A stretch of 64,000 bases of DNA from Paludibacter jiangxiensis (GTDB lineage Bacteria; Bacteroidota; Bacteroidia; Bacteroidales; Paludibacteraceae): contig NZ_BDCR01000001.1 in assembly GCF_001618385.1 (NCBI RefSeq), positions 806,001 through 870,000 on the forward strand. The letters run 5' to 3'. Of the stretch, positions 34,784 through 43,743 are shown piece by piece (the stretch's first letter is position 1; each line of letters begins with the position of its first letter). A model generated the notes under the pieces. That model saw nothing but the letters and a program-made list of their open reading frames with translations, was not told the origin of the DNA and searched no databases. A program made the translations under genes and the position numbers.

Positions 34784-36049
34784 GTGAACAACAATAATTT
34801 AAATATATCTGATTTTGAAGTAATGGCACCGGCCGGTTCATGGGAATCGCTCACGGCAGCCATTCAGGGAGGAGCCGATGCCGTCTATTTTGGTATCGAA
34901 AAGCTGAACATGCGTTCGCGCTCATCCAACAATTTTACCACCGAAGATCTCAAAGAGATTGTAGCTACCTGCCAAAAGAACAACGTAAAAAGTTACCTGA
35001 CTCTCAATACAATACTGTATGATGAAGATCTTCAACTAATGCGCGAAATAGTGGACACTGCCAAAGAAGCAGGTGTTTCGGCCATTATTGCATCCGACGT
35101 GGCAGCCATGACTTATGCCAATCGGGTAGGGGTGGAAGTGCATCTTTCCACACAGTTGAATATTTCCAATGCAGAATCTTTGCGTTTTTATGCTCAGTTT
35201 GCCGATGTGGTGGTACTTGCCCGCGAACTCAATATGGATCAGGTGAAAGCTATCCACGAAAAAATCGTTGAAGAAAATATTTGCGGCACAAAAGGAGAAC
35301 TGGTACGCATCGAAATGTTCTGTCACGGAGCGCTTTGCATGGCTGTTTCGGGCAAATGTTACCTGAGCCTCCACGAAATGAATGCGTCGGCCAACCGGGG
35401 TGCGTGCATGCAGGTTTGTCGTCGTGGATATACGGTAAAAGACAAAGAATCGAACATTGAACTGGACATTGAAAACCAGTACATTATGTCGCCAAAAGAT
35501 TTGAAAACCATTCATTTCCTGAACAAAATGATCGATTCGGGTGTGCGTGTTTTCAAAATAGAAGGACGTGCCCGCAGCGCCGAATATGTGCGAACGGTTG
35601 TGGAATGTTACAAACAGGCTATTCAGGCTTATCTGGACAATAGTTTCACCGATGAAAAAGTTGCTGCCTGGGACGAACGGTTGAAAAAAGTCTTTAACCG
35701 TGGTTTCTGGGACGGATACTATCTGGGACAACGTTTGGGCGAATGGAGTAAAAACTATGGTTCGGAAGCCACCAAAAAAAAGATTTACGTAGGCAAGGTG
35801 ACCAACTATTTTGCCAACATCGGTGTTGCCGAATGCCTGATAGAGACACAATCGGTAAAAATAGGAGATGAAATCATCATAACCGGTCCCACAACGGGTT
35901 GCTACGAAGATACATTGTCCGAAATCCGTGTTGATCTAAAACCGGTAGATGAAGCCAAAAAGGGAGATTATTTCTCTATTGCCGTTAAAGATAAAGTAAG
36001 ACGTAACGACAAACTTTTCAAATGGGAGGATAATAAAATCACTAAATAA
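34784..36049 (+). CDS. U32 peptidase family protein (TrhP-like tRNA hydroxylation factor)
   Basis: A 421-residue protein of the U32 family. Conserved landmarks: EVMAPAGSWESLTAAIQGGADAVYFG at the start, VEVHLSTQLNISN, then the Cys-rich RIEMFCHGALCMAVSGKCYL and GACMQVCRRGY, which are thought to bind an iron-sulfur cluster, and a C-terminal beta-barrel extension (YVGKVTNYF). E. coli TrhP (YegQ) and RlhA of this family hydroxylate tRNA or rRNA with prephenate; the size and C-terminal domain fit TrhP best (inference). The start is a GTG at 34784. It lies 25 bp after mnmA, so both may form a tRNA-modification operon. Confidence 0.88.
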   Translation: MNNNNLNISDFEVMAPAGSWESLTAAIQGGADAVYFGIEKLNMRSRSSNNFTTEDLKEIVATCQKNNVKSYLTLNTILYDEDLQLMREIVDTAKEAGVSAIIASDVAAMTYANRVGVEVHLSTQLNISNAESLRFYAQFADVVVLARELNMDQVKAIHEKIVEENICGTKGELVRIEMFCHGALCMAVSGKCYLSLHEMNASANRGACMQVCRRGYTVKDKESNIELDIENQYIMSPKDLKTIHFLNKMIDSGVRVFKIEGRARSAEYVRTVVECYKQAIQAYLDNSFTDEKVAAWDERLKKVFNRGFWDGYYLGQRLGEWSKNYGSEATKKKIYVGKVTNYFANIGVAECLIETQSVKIGDEIIITGPTTGCYEDTLSEIRVDLKPVDEAKKGDYFSIAVKDKVRRNDKLFKWEDNKITK

Positions 36050-36066
36050 TTAAATATCAAATAGTC

Positions 36067-37458
36067 ATGAGGAAATATAGTTATCTTTTTCTTTTTTTAA
36101 TTCTATTTCTTTCAGCGTGTGGAAGTTCTCAGCTGTTAATTGATAAACCGACTGAAAATTATATTCCTCCTACCATTGAAAACAAAACATCAACCATCGG
36201 TATTTCTCTCGATATTGATGTTCAGGATCTCGAAAAAAGCATTAATGGCTATTTGAAAAATATTATTTATGAAGATAACAACCTGTCTGATGACAACTTA
36301 CGTCTGAAAGTATGGAAACAGCAGGATATTCATTTTAACATTACCGGAAACAAAATAAACTGCACTATTCCTCTCAAAATTTGGGTTGAAACCGGATTCA
36401 AAAAAACAATTCTCGGTGCTACAATCCAGCAATATTATCAGGCAACCGGCGGAATTACCATCAATTTAAGTTCTACTTACCAGCTTCAAAACGATTGGAA
36501 AATAACTACTTCCACAAAGATTAATAATTTTAACTGGACTGAAAGACCTACTGTAAAAGTTGCAGGCATAGAAATGCCGGTTACAATGATTGCTAACCTC
36601 ACTCTGAAGGCTTTACAACAAAAAATCAATAAGTCTATTGATGCCGCCATTACTAAAAATATGGATGTCCGTCAGATTATGACTAAAACCTGGTCGGTTG
36701 CTCAAAAGCCTATTCAGGTAAATAAAAACTACGATGTTTGGTTGAAGGTTACACCCAAAAGCATCCTTTCTACTCCAATGGTGGCCAACGGATCTCATGT
36801 AAATTTCAATCTTGGAATGAATGCTCAGATTGAGACCTCGGTAGGAAGCCAGATTAAAAATAATGGCGTTAATAATTTACCTGATTATCAATATGTTTCA
36901 GCTATAAAGCCAGAATTTAATCTTTTACTTAACGTCAATCTTGATTACAAAGAATTAACCGACATTGCATCCAAACAAATTGTTGGCAGAACTTTTAATC
37001 AGGGAAGCAAACACATAACCATTGATAAGGTTAAATTTTATGGTCACAATGATTTATTGGTTGTTGAAACGCATGTAGTGGGTAGTGCCAACGGAACGGT
37101 TTATTGTGTGGGAAAACTGGCTTTCGACAATGTCAATCAAACATTGAGTGTTACCAATTTCGATTTTGATATGAAAACGAAAAATGTTTTGGTAAAAAGT
37201 GCCAATTGGCTGATGCACAATAGATTTTTGAAAATGATAGAACCTTATCTGACTATTTCAATGAAAGATCAGATAAACGATATTGTGAAAACAAGCAACG
37301 AAATGCTGATAAATTACGAATTGATTAAAGGAATAAATCTTAGCGGAAAACTTGTAAAAAACAATTTCGACGCAATAACCATCACGCCGAATGCTATCGT
37401 TGTAAGCGGCCAACTCTCCGGAAACCTCAAATTAAAAATCAACGAACTTCAGTTTTAA
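36067..37458 (+). CDS. DUF4403 family lipoprotein
   Basis: A 463-residue exported lipoprotein: signal SYLFLFLILFLSACGSS, lipobox Cys at residue 18. The rest is rich in beta structure with two related halves (TIGISLDIDVQDLEKSINGYL and the second LNVNLDYKELTDIASKQIVG), typical of DUF4403, which adopts a tubular lipid-binding-like fold in related families. The function is unknown; a lipid-handling role is inference. It is 17 bp behind the U32 gene and overlaps the convergent PAP2 gene by 4 bp at its end. Confidence 0.85.
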   Translation: MRKYSYLFLFLILFLSACGSSQLLIDKPTENYIPPTIENKTSTIGISLDIDVQDLEKSINGYLKNIIYEDNNLSDDNLRLKVWKQQDIHFNITGNKINCTIPLKIWVETGFKKTILGATIQQYYQATGGITINLSSTYQLQNDWKITTSTKINNFNWTERPTVKVAGIEMPVTMIANLTLKALQQKINKSIDAAITKNMDVRQIMTKTWSVAQKPIQVNKNYDVWLKVTPKSILSTPMVANGSHVNFNLGMNAQIETSVGSQIKNNGVNNLPDYQYVSAIKPEFNLLLNVNLDYKELTDIASKQIVGRTFNQGSKHITIDKVKFYGHNDLLVVETHVVGSANGTVYCVGKLAFDNVNQTLSVTNFDFDMKTKNVLVKSANWLMHNRFLKMIEPYLTISMKDQINDIVKTSNEMLINYELIKGINLSGKLVKNNFDAITITPNAIVVSGQLSGNLKLKINELQF

Positions 37459-38084
37459 TGCAACCACTCCATAGAACGCTTTGTAACGCGTTCTATAGGT
37501 TTATGGAGCCATTGGTTTGCCTTATAGGTTAACCATGCACTACCGGCTCCTAAAATAGCTCCTGCAGCCACATCCGAAGGATAATGCACTCCGAGATTCA
37601 TTCGGGAATAACCTACCGAAGTTGCCCATAACATGGACGGAGCAATTACATACCATTTAGGATAACTGATACTCAAAGAAGTAGCAATGGAAAATGCCAT
37701 TGAAGTGTGTCCTGATGGAAAAGAAGGACTTCCTTCGGTCCCACTTGGAATAATATAACCCGGATACGTTTTATAAGGTCGAGAACGATTTATGCTGTAT
37801 TTCAATGCCATTGTAAAAGCACTTGAAACAACCAACGATGAAGCTATATACCAGCCATTTTTTACCTCTTCTTCATTCTTAGACAAATAGCCACTTGTCA
37901 GAATAAATATGGGAACACCTACTGCAATATAAGCATCTGAATTGGATAAAAATTTACTGGAATTATTCAAAAAAGTACCTGACCCAGTGTTAATTGAATG
38001 CAGCCATTTGGTCTCAATAGTCTGAGCTTCTAATTGATTAACTAAAACAAAAACAGAAATAAAAGTAATAATTATAGTTTTCAT
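37455..38084 (-). CDS. PAP2 family phosphatase
   Basis: A 209-residue exported or membrane acid-phosphatase-type enzyme with a signal peptide (TFISVFVLVNQLEAQ). All three PAP2 motifs are present: KYSINRSRP, PSGHTS and SRMNLGVHYPSDV. It could dephosphorylate undecaprenyl pyrophosphate or other lipid phosphates in the periplasm; the sequence does not define the substrate. It is convergent with and overlaps the DUF4403 gene by 4 bp, and follows nadA at 20 bp. Confidence 0.92.
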   Translation of the reverse strand: MKTIIITFISVFVLVNQLEAQTIETKWLHSINTGSGTFLNNSSKFLSNSDAYIAVGVPIFILTSGYLSKNEEEVKNGWYIASSLVVSSAFTMALKYSINRSRPYKTYPGYIIPSGTEGSPSFPSGHTSMAFSIATSLSISYPKWYVIAPSMLWATSVGYSRMNLGVHYPSDVAAGAILGAGSAWLTYKANQWLHKPIERVTKRSMEWLH

Positions 38085-38104
38085 ACTATTGAAAAATTAG
38101 AATA

Positions 38105-39085
38105 TTAGCTCAATTCCAACATTTTTCTGATTGGTTTTTCAGCTTTCACACGTACCGATTCTTCAATAGTAATTTCAGGAAATTCATACTTGAGGCAATT
38201 GTAAATTTTTTCCATTGTATTGAGCTTCATAAAATTACAATCGTTACAACCACAAGTACTATCGATAGGAGGAGCAGGAATAAACGTTTTATCAGGACTG
38301 TATTTTCTCATTTCGTGGATAATTCCACTTTCTGTAGCCACAATAAATTCTTTAGCATCCGATGTTTTCGTGAAATTCAATAAAGCAAGAGTTGATCCTA
38401 TTTCATCGGCCACTTTCAAAACAACACTCTGACATTCAGGATGTGCTAAAATCAAAGCATTCGGATGTTCTTTTTTCAACAAAAGAATTTTTTCCAACGA
38501 AAATTGTTCATGAACATGACAAGCTCCATCCCATAAGAGCATTGAACGACCTGTCACGCTGTTGATATAATTTCCAAGATTACGATCCGGACCAAAGATT
38601 AATTTTGCATCTTTGGGAAAGCTATCTACTATTTTACGGGCGTTACTCGATGTCACAACCACATCCGTCAAAGTTTTGACGGCAGCAGTGGTATTTACAT
38701 ACGAAATAACCGTATGATCGGGATGAGCCTTTACAAACTCTTCAAATTTATCGGCAGGACAACTTTCAGCCAGAGAACAGCCGGCATTCAAATCAGGCAC
38801 TAAAACCTTTTTTTCAGAACTCAATATTTTAACCGTTTCACCCATGAAATGAACACCACACATCACAATAATATCAGCTTCAACCTTGGTTGCCCATTGA
38901 GCCAAAGCAAGGCTATCACCAATAACATCTGCAATATCTTGTATATCACCAGTTTGGTAGTAGTGAGCCATAATGACAGCATTCTTTTCTTTTTTAAGAC
39001 GGGCTATTTCGGCTACAAGATCTGTATTTTCGGGAATAGCTTCATTGGCAAATCCACTTTTCAACCAACATTCTTTTATATTCAT
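38105..39085 (-). CDS. nadA: Quinolinate synthase A
   Basis: [4Fe-4S] enzyme of de novo NAD synthesis, condensing iminoaspartate and dihydroxyacetone phosphate. The 326-residue protein has MAHYYQTGDIQDIADVIGDS, CGVHFMGETVKIL, LPDLNAGCSLAESCP-like residues, VVTSSNARKIV, GPDRNLGNYI, and the late cluster ligands in STCGCNDCNFMKLNT. The start at ATG 39085 is used; four upstream codons would begin with TTG. nadB and nadC are not in the window. Downstream is the PAP2 gene; upstream is the AT-rich DnaA-box region. Confidence 0.95.
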   Translation of the reverse strand: MNIKECWLKSGFANEAIPENTDLVAEIARLKKEKNAVIMAHYYQTGDIQDIADVIGDSLALAQWATKVEADIIVMCGVHFMGETVKILSSEKKVLVPDLNAGCSLAESCPADKFEEFVKAHPDHTVISYVNTTAAVKTLTDVVVTSSNARKIVDSFPKDAKLIFGPDRNLGNYINSVTGRSMLLWDGACHVHEQFSLEKILLLKKEHPNALILAHPECQSVVLKVADEIGSTLALLNFTKTSDAKEFIVATESGIIHEMRKYSPDKTFIPAPPIDSTCGCNDCNFMKLNTMEKIYNCLKYEFPEITIEESVRVKAEKPIRKMLELS

Positions 39086-39129
39086 ATTTTTTTTCAATTT
39101 AAAAACTTAGAAAGATGATGATTATTGAT

Positions 39130-39499
39130 TGTTGATAATGCTCAAAACTTTTTTTGCAAAGTCTTTGATTTTTCCTTTTCAAATATAATATTGGAGAAAT
39201 GAACAATTTATTAGTTTTGTAAAAGCTTAATTGTAAGCAGCATTTAAAGGATTATCAACAACCTGTTCATAAGTTGCAAAGTTAGTAAGTTTTTTATCCC
39301 TCTGCATATGTTTTGTGTGTAAAAAGTGGTTGATGATGATTGTATAAAAATGGAAAAATGAATTTGATATTATAGCGAAATTGAATAACAGAATAAATTT
39401 ATGTGAAAATGCAAGGGCAAAATTCAATTAGTTTTGAAAAAGAAATCACAAGTTATCCACAATTTTACTAACAACCTGTTCTAAAACTATTGTGAATAA
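39130..39499. other. AT-rich spacer with DnaA-box cluster (candidate oriC-like region)
   Basis: The 498-bp gap between nadA and the lrp-like gene holds four strong DnaA-box-like 9-mers: TTATCAACA on the minus strand at 39130-39138, TTATCAACA at 39252-39260, TTATCCACA at 39453-39461, and TTATTCACA on the minus strand at 39491-39499; a weaker TTTTACACA lies near 39316-39324. The sequence is very AT-rich and no ORF in it is credible. However, genes to the left mostly point right and genes to the right mostly point left, which is not the usual layout around an origin. It may be a DnaA-titration or regulatory site. Confidence 0.45.
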
Positions 39500-39529
39500 C
39501 TTCATTTTGATACTTATGTAGTGACATAA

Positions 39530-39561
39530 TTTGCTAACTTTCAATATTAACACTATATTTG
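39530..39561 (+). promoter_or_regulatory. Promoter of the lrp-like gene
   Basis: TTTG (39530-39533), 20-bp spacer, TATATTTG (39554-39561); start codon 22 bp downstream. A full consensus match. Confidence 0.8.
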
Positions 39562-39583
39562 CATCAAATTTAAATACTGTTAT

Positions 39584-40063
39584 ATGGCACACACATTAGA
39601 CAAACTGGATCGTAAAATTTTGCATTATATATCTCAAAACGCAAGGACACCTTTCTTAGAAATAGCCAGAGAATGCAATGTGTCCGGTGCTGCCATTCAC
39701 CAAAGGGTACAAAAACTTGTTAACCAGGGTGTAATACGTAATTCGGAATTTGTTATAGATCAATACAAAGTTGGTTATCAAACATGCGCTTACATAGGCA
39801 TTGTGTTGAAAAACAATATTGAGTTCCAGGCGGTAGTTGATCATATTAAAGAGATTCCTGAAATTGTAGAGTGTCATTACACTACCGGGAAATATGCGAT
39901 GTTTATAAAGATGTATGCCAAAGACAATCGTCATTTATTACGATTGATTCTCGATAAAATATCTACCATTCCGGGCGTTGCAAACACAGAAACTTTTCAA
40001 CTTTCGCTTGAAGAAATTTTCCGTCGCCAACTATCTACATTTGGTGTAGACGAAGAAAAATAA
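39584..40063 (+). CDS. Lrp/AsnC family transcriptional regulator
   Basis: A 159-residue leucine-responsive-type regulator. The N-terminal helix-turn-helix (LDKLDRKILHYISQNARTPF, CNVSGAAIHQRVQKLVNQGV) is followed by the RAM effector domain (AYIGIVLKNNIEFQAVVDHI, YTTGKYAMFIKMYA, TIPGVANTETFQL). It probably senses an amino acid or related metabolite and binds as an octamer or other oligomer. It has its own promoter and is followed at 29 bp by an acyltransferase gene; its targets are unknown. Confidence 0.93.
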   Translation: MAHTLDKLDRKILHYISQNARTPFLEIARECNVSGAAIHQRVQKLVNQGVIRNSEFVIDQYKVGYQTCAYIGIVLKNNIEFQAVVDHIKEIPEIVECHYTTGKYAMFIKMYAKDNRHLLRLILDKISTIPGVANTETFQLSLEEIFRRQLSTFGVDEEK

Positions 40064-40092
40064 AACAGGTTAAACTTTAAGTTGATAAAAGG

Positions 40093-40908
40093 GTGATAAG
40101 TTTTGAGGAGTTTAGCAGTCAGATTCCTGTATTCAGAACGCTGATAGGAAGACCATTAGGTAAAATGGTTTATAATATTTTGGGACTTGGAAAAGTCCAC
40201 AGAGTATATGAAGCAGCAAAAAATAACTCTTCTGACGGAAATGGGTTTATTGACGAAGTTTACAGACTATTTGGCGTGGAAACGGTTGTTGAAAACCCGG
40301 AAGCTCTGAAATATTTTACCGAAAACGAGAAGTTTGTAACAGTTTCCAATCATCCTTACGGAACATATGACGGGATGTCGTTGGTGCGTGTTATCAGCAG
40401 TGTTCGTCCTGACATAAAAGGAATTACAAATTTTCTTCTGAGTAAGGTAGAACCTATATCTCATCATTTTATTCCTGTCAATCCCTTCGAAAAATCGACC
40501 AGCAATCGCTCCAGTCTGCCTGGTTTGCGCGTTGCTATGAATCATTTGAACGAAGGCCATCCTCTTTTTTTCTTTCCTTCGGGACAGGTTTCTAAAATTG
40601 TAAAATGGTTTCGGATTGGTGACCGCGAATGGCAGTTGCCTACCGTAAAGCTTATTCAGAAGTCGGGTGTGCCTGTTATTCCTGTCTATTTTGAGGGACA
40701 TAACAGTTGGCGTTTTTTACTGATAGGATTGATTCATCCCATATTGAGAACGGCTTTTATTCCTGCGGAATTGAATAATAAGAAAGGAAAGAAGATTCGC
40801 CTCCGCATTGGCGAACCGATTACTGTGGAAGAGCAAAAACAGTATAAGAAACCTGAAGATTTCGGAAAATTCTTATACCGAAAAACGTATGAATTGAAAC
40901 AACAATAA
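40093..40908 (+). CDS. Lysophospholipid / 1-acyl-glycerol-3-phosphate acyltransferase family protein
   Basis: A 271-residue PlsC-like acyltransferase. The catalytic NHX4D motif is SNHPYGTYDGMSLV, and FPSGQVSKIVKWF corresponds to the substrate-binding EGT-like block. It uses a GTG start at 40093. The branch is that of ornithine-lipid or hemolysin-type acyltransferases in Bacteroidota, so the acyl acceptor may be a lyso-lipid other than lysophosphatidate. Co-transcribed with the lrp-like gene (29 bp). A bidirectional terminator follows. Confidence 0.85.
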   Translation: MISFEEFSSQIPVFRTLIGRPLGKMVYNILGLGKVHRVYEAAKNNSSDGNGFIDEVYRLFGVETVVENPEALKYFTENEKFVTVSNHPYGTYDGMSLVRVISSVRPDIKGITNFLLSKVEPISHHFIPVNPFEKSTSNRSSLPGLRVAMNHLNEGHPLFFFPSGQVSKIVKWFRIGDREWQLPTVKLIQKSGVPVIPVYFEGHNSWRFLLIGLIHPILRTAFIPAELNNKKGKKIRLRIGEPITVEEQKQYKKPEDFGKFLYRKTYELKQQ

Positions 40909-40913
40909 CTAAA

Positions 40914-40939
40914 AAAAGCGGCATCTTTGCCGCTTTTTC
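40914..40939. terminator. Bidirectional rho-independent terminator
   Basis: AAAAAGCGGC-atcttt-GCCGCTTTTT between the convergent acyltransferase and tsaE genes; perfect 10-bp arms with T-runs on both strands. Confidence 0.92.
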
Positions 40940-40975
40940 AGTTATATATGATTAGCAAATAGTTCTACCTGAATT

Positions 40976-41389
40976 TTATTCCACTTCAATTTTCCGGCTC
41001 CCATCAGCCTGCTCTTCGATGGTTACTTTTACGCAATTTTCAGGCAAAAGTGACTCTATTTTTTCGGGCCATTCGATGAAACAAATGCTTCCGCTGTAGA
41101 AATAGTCTTCATAACCGAAGTCGAAAGCCTCTTCTGGCTTGTTTATACGGTAAAAATCGAAGTGAAATATAGGAGCCTTACCTTCCACCTCATATTCGTT
41201 GATAATGGCAAATGTGGGGCTGTTTACGACGTCTTTCACGCCCAGCTCTTCGCATACAGCTTTGACGAATGTAGTTTTACCGGCTCCCATCGAACCGTAG
41301 AAGGCAAAGACCGTACGTTCGCCCATGTTATTGATAAATTCACGGGCAGTTTCGCGGATCGTATCGAGTGATTTTATTTGAAAAGTCAT
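40976..41389 (-). CDS. tsaE: tRNA threonylcarbamoyladenosine biosynthesis protein TsaE
   Basis: ATPase that works with TsaB and TsaD to make t6A37 in tRNA. The 137-residue protein from ATG 41389 (MTFQIKSLDTIRETA) has the P-loop FAFYGSMGAGKTTFVKAVCEELG, SPTFAIINEYEVEG, FHFDFYRI and the FDFGYEDYFYSGSICFIEWPEKI Walker-B-like segment. Length matches the family. It is 13 bp behind ddl. Confidence 0.93.
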   Translation of the reverse strand: MTFQIKSLDTIRETAREFINNMGERTVFAFYGSMGAGKTTFVKAVCEELGVKDVVNSPTFAIINEYEVEGKAPIFHFDFYRINKPEEAFDFGYEDYFYSGSICFIEWPEKIESLLPENCVKVTIEEQADGSRKIEVE

Positions 41390-41402
41390 AGAAAAGTTTC
41401 TT

Positions 41403-42398
41403 TTAAGCCTTTTTGCGGGCAATAGCATCTTCGATAATTTCTGAAATTACTTCACCGATAACCAAGCCGGCATGAGGAATCTGTTGTGGAATGAAGCTGG
41501 TCGGCGTCATACCCGGAGTGGTGTTTACTTCCAGCAAATTAATTCTATCGCCCTTGGTGATAATGTAATCGATACGTACAATACCATTACAACCCAATGT
41601 GTTATAAATAAATGACGTAGTTTTCTGTACTTTAGAGGTAAGTTTAGCAGAAAGACGTGCAGGTGTAATTTCCTGCGATTCGCCTTTGTATTTAGCGGCA
41701 AAATCGAAAAATTCGTTGGCCGGAACCACTTCGGTGATAGGAAGAACCACCTGACGTTTCGAGGTAGAAAAAATTCCGTTGGTGATTTCCGTTCCTTGCA
41801 TAAAGCTTTCGATGATAACCTCCTGCGCTTCCGCAAAAGCTTTTGCAATGGCCGGTTCTACCTCTTCGGCAGCTTTTACTTTGGTAACGCCGAAGCTGGA
41901 GCCACCAAGATTAGGTTTCACGAAACAGGGTAACCCCACTTTTTCAACTACCTGATCAGCTGTAATTACATCATCTTTTCTCAGACGGATAGATGGTGCC
42001 ACATTTACTCCGAAACTTTTCAGGTAGGTATTACAAACGTATTTGTTGTAGGTAATGGCAGAAGCCAGAACGTTGCAGGAAGTATAAGGCATGCCGATCA
42101 TTTCAAAATAACCCTGCAAGCGGCCATCTTCGCCCGGAATACCGTGAATGGTAATGTAGGCGCAGTCGAAAGTAATTTTTTGCCCGTTCAATACAAAGCT
42201 GAAGTCGTTTTTGTCAATGGGTAAGGTAGAATCGTCTTCGAGCAAAACATGCCAGTTATCCTTTTCAATTACTGCGATGTAGCGGTTGTAACCTGAATCT
42301 TCTAAGAAAGAAAAAATGCCTTTGGCGCTTTTAATGGAGACGACAACTTCCGATTGTTCTCCACCTGCAACGATTGCAATAGTTTTTTTAACTGACAT
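41403..42398 (-). CDS. ddl: D-alanine--D-alanine ligase
   Basis: Cytoplasmic ATP-grasp ligase that makes the D-Ala-D-Ala dipeptide for peptidoglycan, 331 residues from ATG 42398. Motifs: IHGIPGEDGRLQGYFEMIGMPYT, LPCFVKPNLGGSSFGVTKV, EVIIESFMQGTEITNG, and the C-terminal GIVRIDYIITKGDRINLLEVNTTPGMT with metal ligands. Complete length. tsaE lies 13 bp downstream. Ordinary vancomycin-sensitive-type ligase features are expected, but the specificity residue was not judged. Confidence 0.94.
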   Translation of the reverse strand: MSVKKTIAIVAGGEQSEVVVSIKSAKGIFSFLEDSGYNRYIAVIEKDNWHVLLEDDSTLPIDKNDFSFVLNGQKITFDCAYITIHGIPGEDGRLQGYFEMIGMPYTSCNVLASAITYNKYVCNTYLKSFGVNVAPSIRLRKDDVITADQVVEKVGLPCFVKPNLGGSSFGVTKVKAAEEVEPAIAKAFAEAQEVIIESFMQGTEITNGIFSTSKRQVVLPITEVVPANEFFDFAAKYKGESQEITPARLSAKLTSKVQKTTSFIYNTLGCNGIVRIDYIITKGDRINLLEVNTTPGMTPTSFIPQQIPHAGLVIGEVISEIIEDAIARKKA

Positions 42399-42538
42399 TG
42401 TATTGAATGATAATAAGTTACTAAAAAAATAGATGTCGTTTATTTGACTGCACAAAGGTACATTTTTTTACTAATGTTGGTACAAAAAGCAGGAATAATC
42501 GAATCGTGATGTATTTTTGCAGCCTAATTCAAAAATCT

Positions 42539-42973
42539 ATGAGACATTTCATTCATAAAATAACTCCCCGTATATCTCGGCACAATTTATTACTGGCGGC
42601 AGCCTGCATGTGGCTGTTCGCCGGAGGCATGTTGTTGTGGCGAAGTTGTGCTTATTTCGAGCCTGTTTCTGGCTGGCCTTGGTTATTAATCCTCTCTTTT
42701 ATAGGAGGCCTATTGTTTTTCAGGGGTATGTTTCTCCGTATTTCAAATAAACACATTAACCGCATCCGGAAAATGAAAATCGAACGTCCTTGTCTTTTCT
42801 CGTTTTTCAACTTGCGTTCGTATGGTATTATGGTGGTGATGATAAGTGGTGGGGTAGGGTTACGGACAAGCCATTTGATTGCTTTGCCGTATTTATCTCT
42901 TTTCTATCTGTTTATGAGTATTCCTTTATTGCTGTCAGCTGTAAGATTTGTCAGAGCCTGGTTGATTTACTAG
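42539..42973 (+). CDS. Hypothetical membrane protein
   Basis: A 144-residue protein from ATG 42539 (MRHFIHKITPRISRHNL) with about four hydrophobic segments (LLLAAACMWLFAGGMLLW, GWPWLLILSFIGGLLFF, YGIMVVMISGGVG, FYLFMSIPLLLSAV). It is not recognised as a named family, although the FAGGMLLWR and LRISNKHINRI pieces resemble a short Bacteroidota membrane family. A TATTTTTG -7-like element lies at 42512-42519, which is why the longer frame from 42506 is rejected. Its product is divergent from ddl and convergent with the DUF4295 gene. Confidence 0.65.
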   Translation: MRHFIHKITPRISRHNLLLAAACMWLFAGGMLLWRSCAYFEPVSGWPWLLILSFIGGLLFFRGMFLRISNKHINRIRKMKIERPCLFSFFNLRSYGIMVVMISGGVGLRTSHLIALPYLSLFYLFMSIPLLLSAVRFVRAWLIY

Positions 42974-42998
42974 TATGATTATCAAGTAAATAAAAAAC

Positions 42999-43034
42999 AA
43001 AAAGAGGTTGCTTCGTATGAAACAACCTCTTTTT
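42999..43034. terminator. Bidirectional rho-independent terminator
   Basis: AAAAAGAGGTTG and CAACCTCTTTTT form 12-bp arms around a 12-nt loop, between the hypothetical membrane gene and the convergent DUF4295 gene. Confidence 0.92.
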
Positions 43035-43054
43035 AGTTATAATGTAGCGCTAAA

Positions 43055-43207
43055 TTATTTAGCGAAAAATCCTTTTACTTCATCGTTGTGAACGATTTCT
43101 TCTTTGAAGACATATGCACCGGTCTTAGGAGATTTAACCATTTTAATCACCTTAGCATAGGCACGACCTTCACCTGTTTGCAATGATGCAACCGCTTTCT
43201 TTGCCAT
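43055..43207 (-). CDS. DUF4295 family small protein
   Basis: A 50-residue basic protein beginning MAKKAVASLQTGEGRAYAK and ending VHNDEVKGFFAK. DUF4295 proteins are specific to Bacteroidota and nearly always follow ribosomal L28 and L33, as here (12 bp after rpmG). The high Lys content and genomic setting point to a ribosome-associated protein; the precise role is not known. Confidence 0.9.
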   Translation of the reverse strand: MAKKAVASLQTGEGRAYAKVIKMVKSPKTGAYVFKEEIVHNDEVKGFFAK

Positions 43208-43219
43208 AGTATATAGTTA

Positions 43220-43408
43220 TTATTTGATTTCTTTATGAACCGTTACTCTTTTCAGAATAGGGTTATATTTTTTCAACTCCAAACGACCGGTTGTGTTTTT
43301 ACGGTTTTTGGTTGTGATATAGCGAGATGTACCCGGCATACCGCTTTCTTTGTGCTCGGTACATTCCAAAATCACCTGGATTCTGTTTTCTTTTGATTTC
43401 TTAGCCAT
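43220..43408 (-). CDS. rpmG: 50S ribosomal protein L33
   Basis: A 62-residue bL33: [20 protein letters not shown], the basic [22 protein letters not shown] core, and VTVHKEIK at the end. Only one Cys is present, so it is the C-minus (zinc-free) form. It is in the middle of the rpmB-rpmG-DUF4295 operon, 18 bp behind rpmB. Confidence 0.96.
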   Translation of the reverse strand: MAKKSKENRIQVILECTEHKESGMPGTSRYITTKNRKNTTGRLELKKYNPILKRVTVHKEIK

Positions 43409-43426
43409 TTCTCTGCCTCCTCTTGG

Positions 43427-43666
43427 TTATACGTATAAATACCCTTTTTCAGCTGCTTTCTTAATGGCAGCATTTAAACCGATTTTGTTAATCGTGCGCA
43501 GTCCGGCAGCCGATACTTTCAGGCTAATCCAGCAATCTTGTTCTACCCAATAGAACTTACGTGTAAACAGGTTTACATCAAAAACGCGTTTTGTGCGACG
43601 CTTCGAGTGAGAAACGTTGTTTCCTGTCATTGCTTTTTTTCCGGTAATTTGACAAGTCTTTGCCAT
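43427..43666 (-). CDS. rpmB: 50S ribosomal protein L28
   Basis: A 79-residue bL28: [40 protein letters not shown] and [17 protein letters not shown]. First gene of the operon with rpmG and DUF4295, driven by a consensus promoter at 43713-43743. Two DnaA-box-like 9-mers overlap or flank this promoter. Confidence 0.96.
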   Translation of the reverse strand: MAKTCQITGKKAMTGNNVSHSKRRTKRVFDVNLFTRKFYWVEQDCWISLKVSAAGLRTINKIGLNAAIKKAAEKGYLYV

Positions 43667-43712
43667 ATCTTATTCTATTTTTTATTGTTTATTCTTTCAC
43701 AGAATGGGAGCG

Positions 43713-43743
43713 CAAAGGTACAGAAATTTTATCAACAACCAAA
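43713..43743 (-). promoter_or_regulatory. Promoter of rpmB-rpmG-DUF4295 operon
   Basis: On the minus strand, TTTG (43743 to 43740), 19-bp spacer, TACCTTTG (43720 to 43713); 46 bp before the rpmB start codon. A full consensus match. Confidence 0.8.

Noticed and set aside
39227-39427. 66-codon ORF on the minus strand in the DnaA-box spacer
   Set aside because: Very AT-rich, Phe/Asn/Ile-biased composition, no promoter or family resemblance, and it covers the DnaA-box region.
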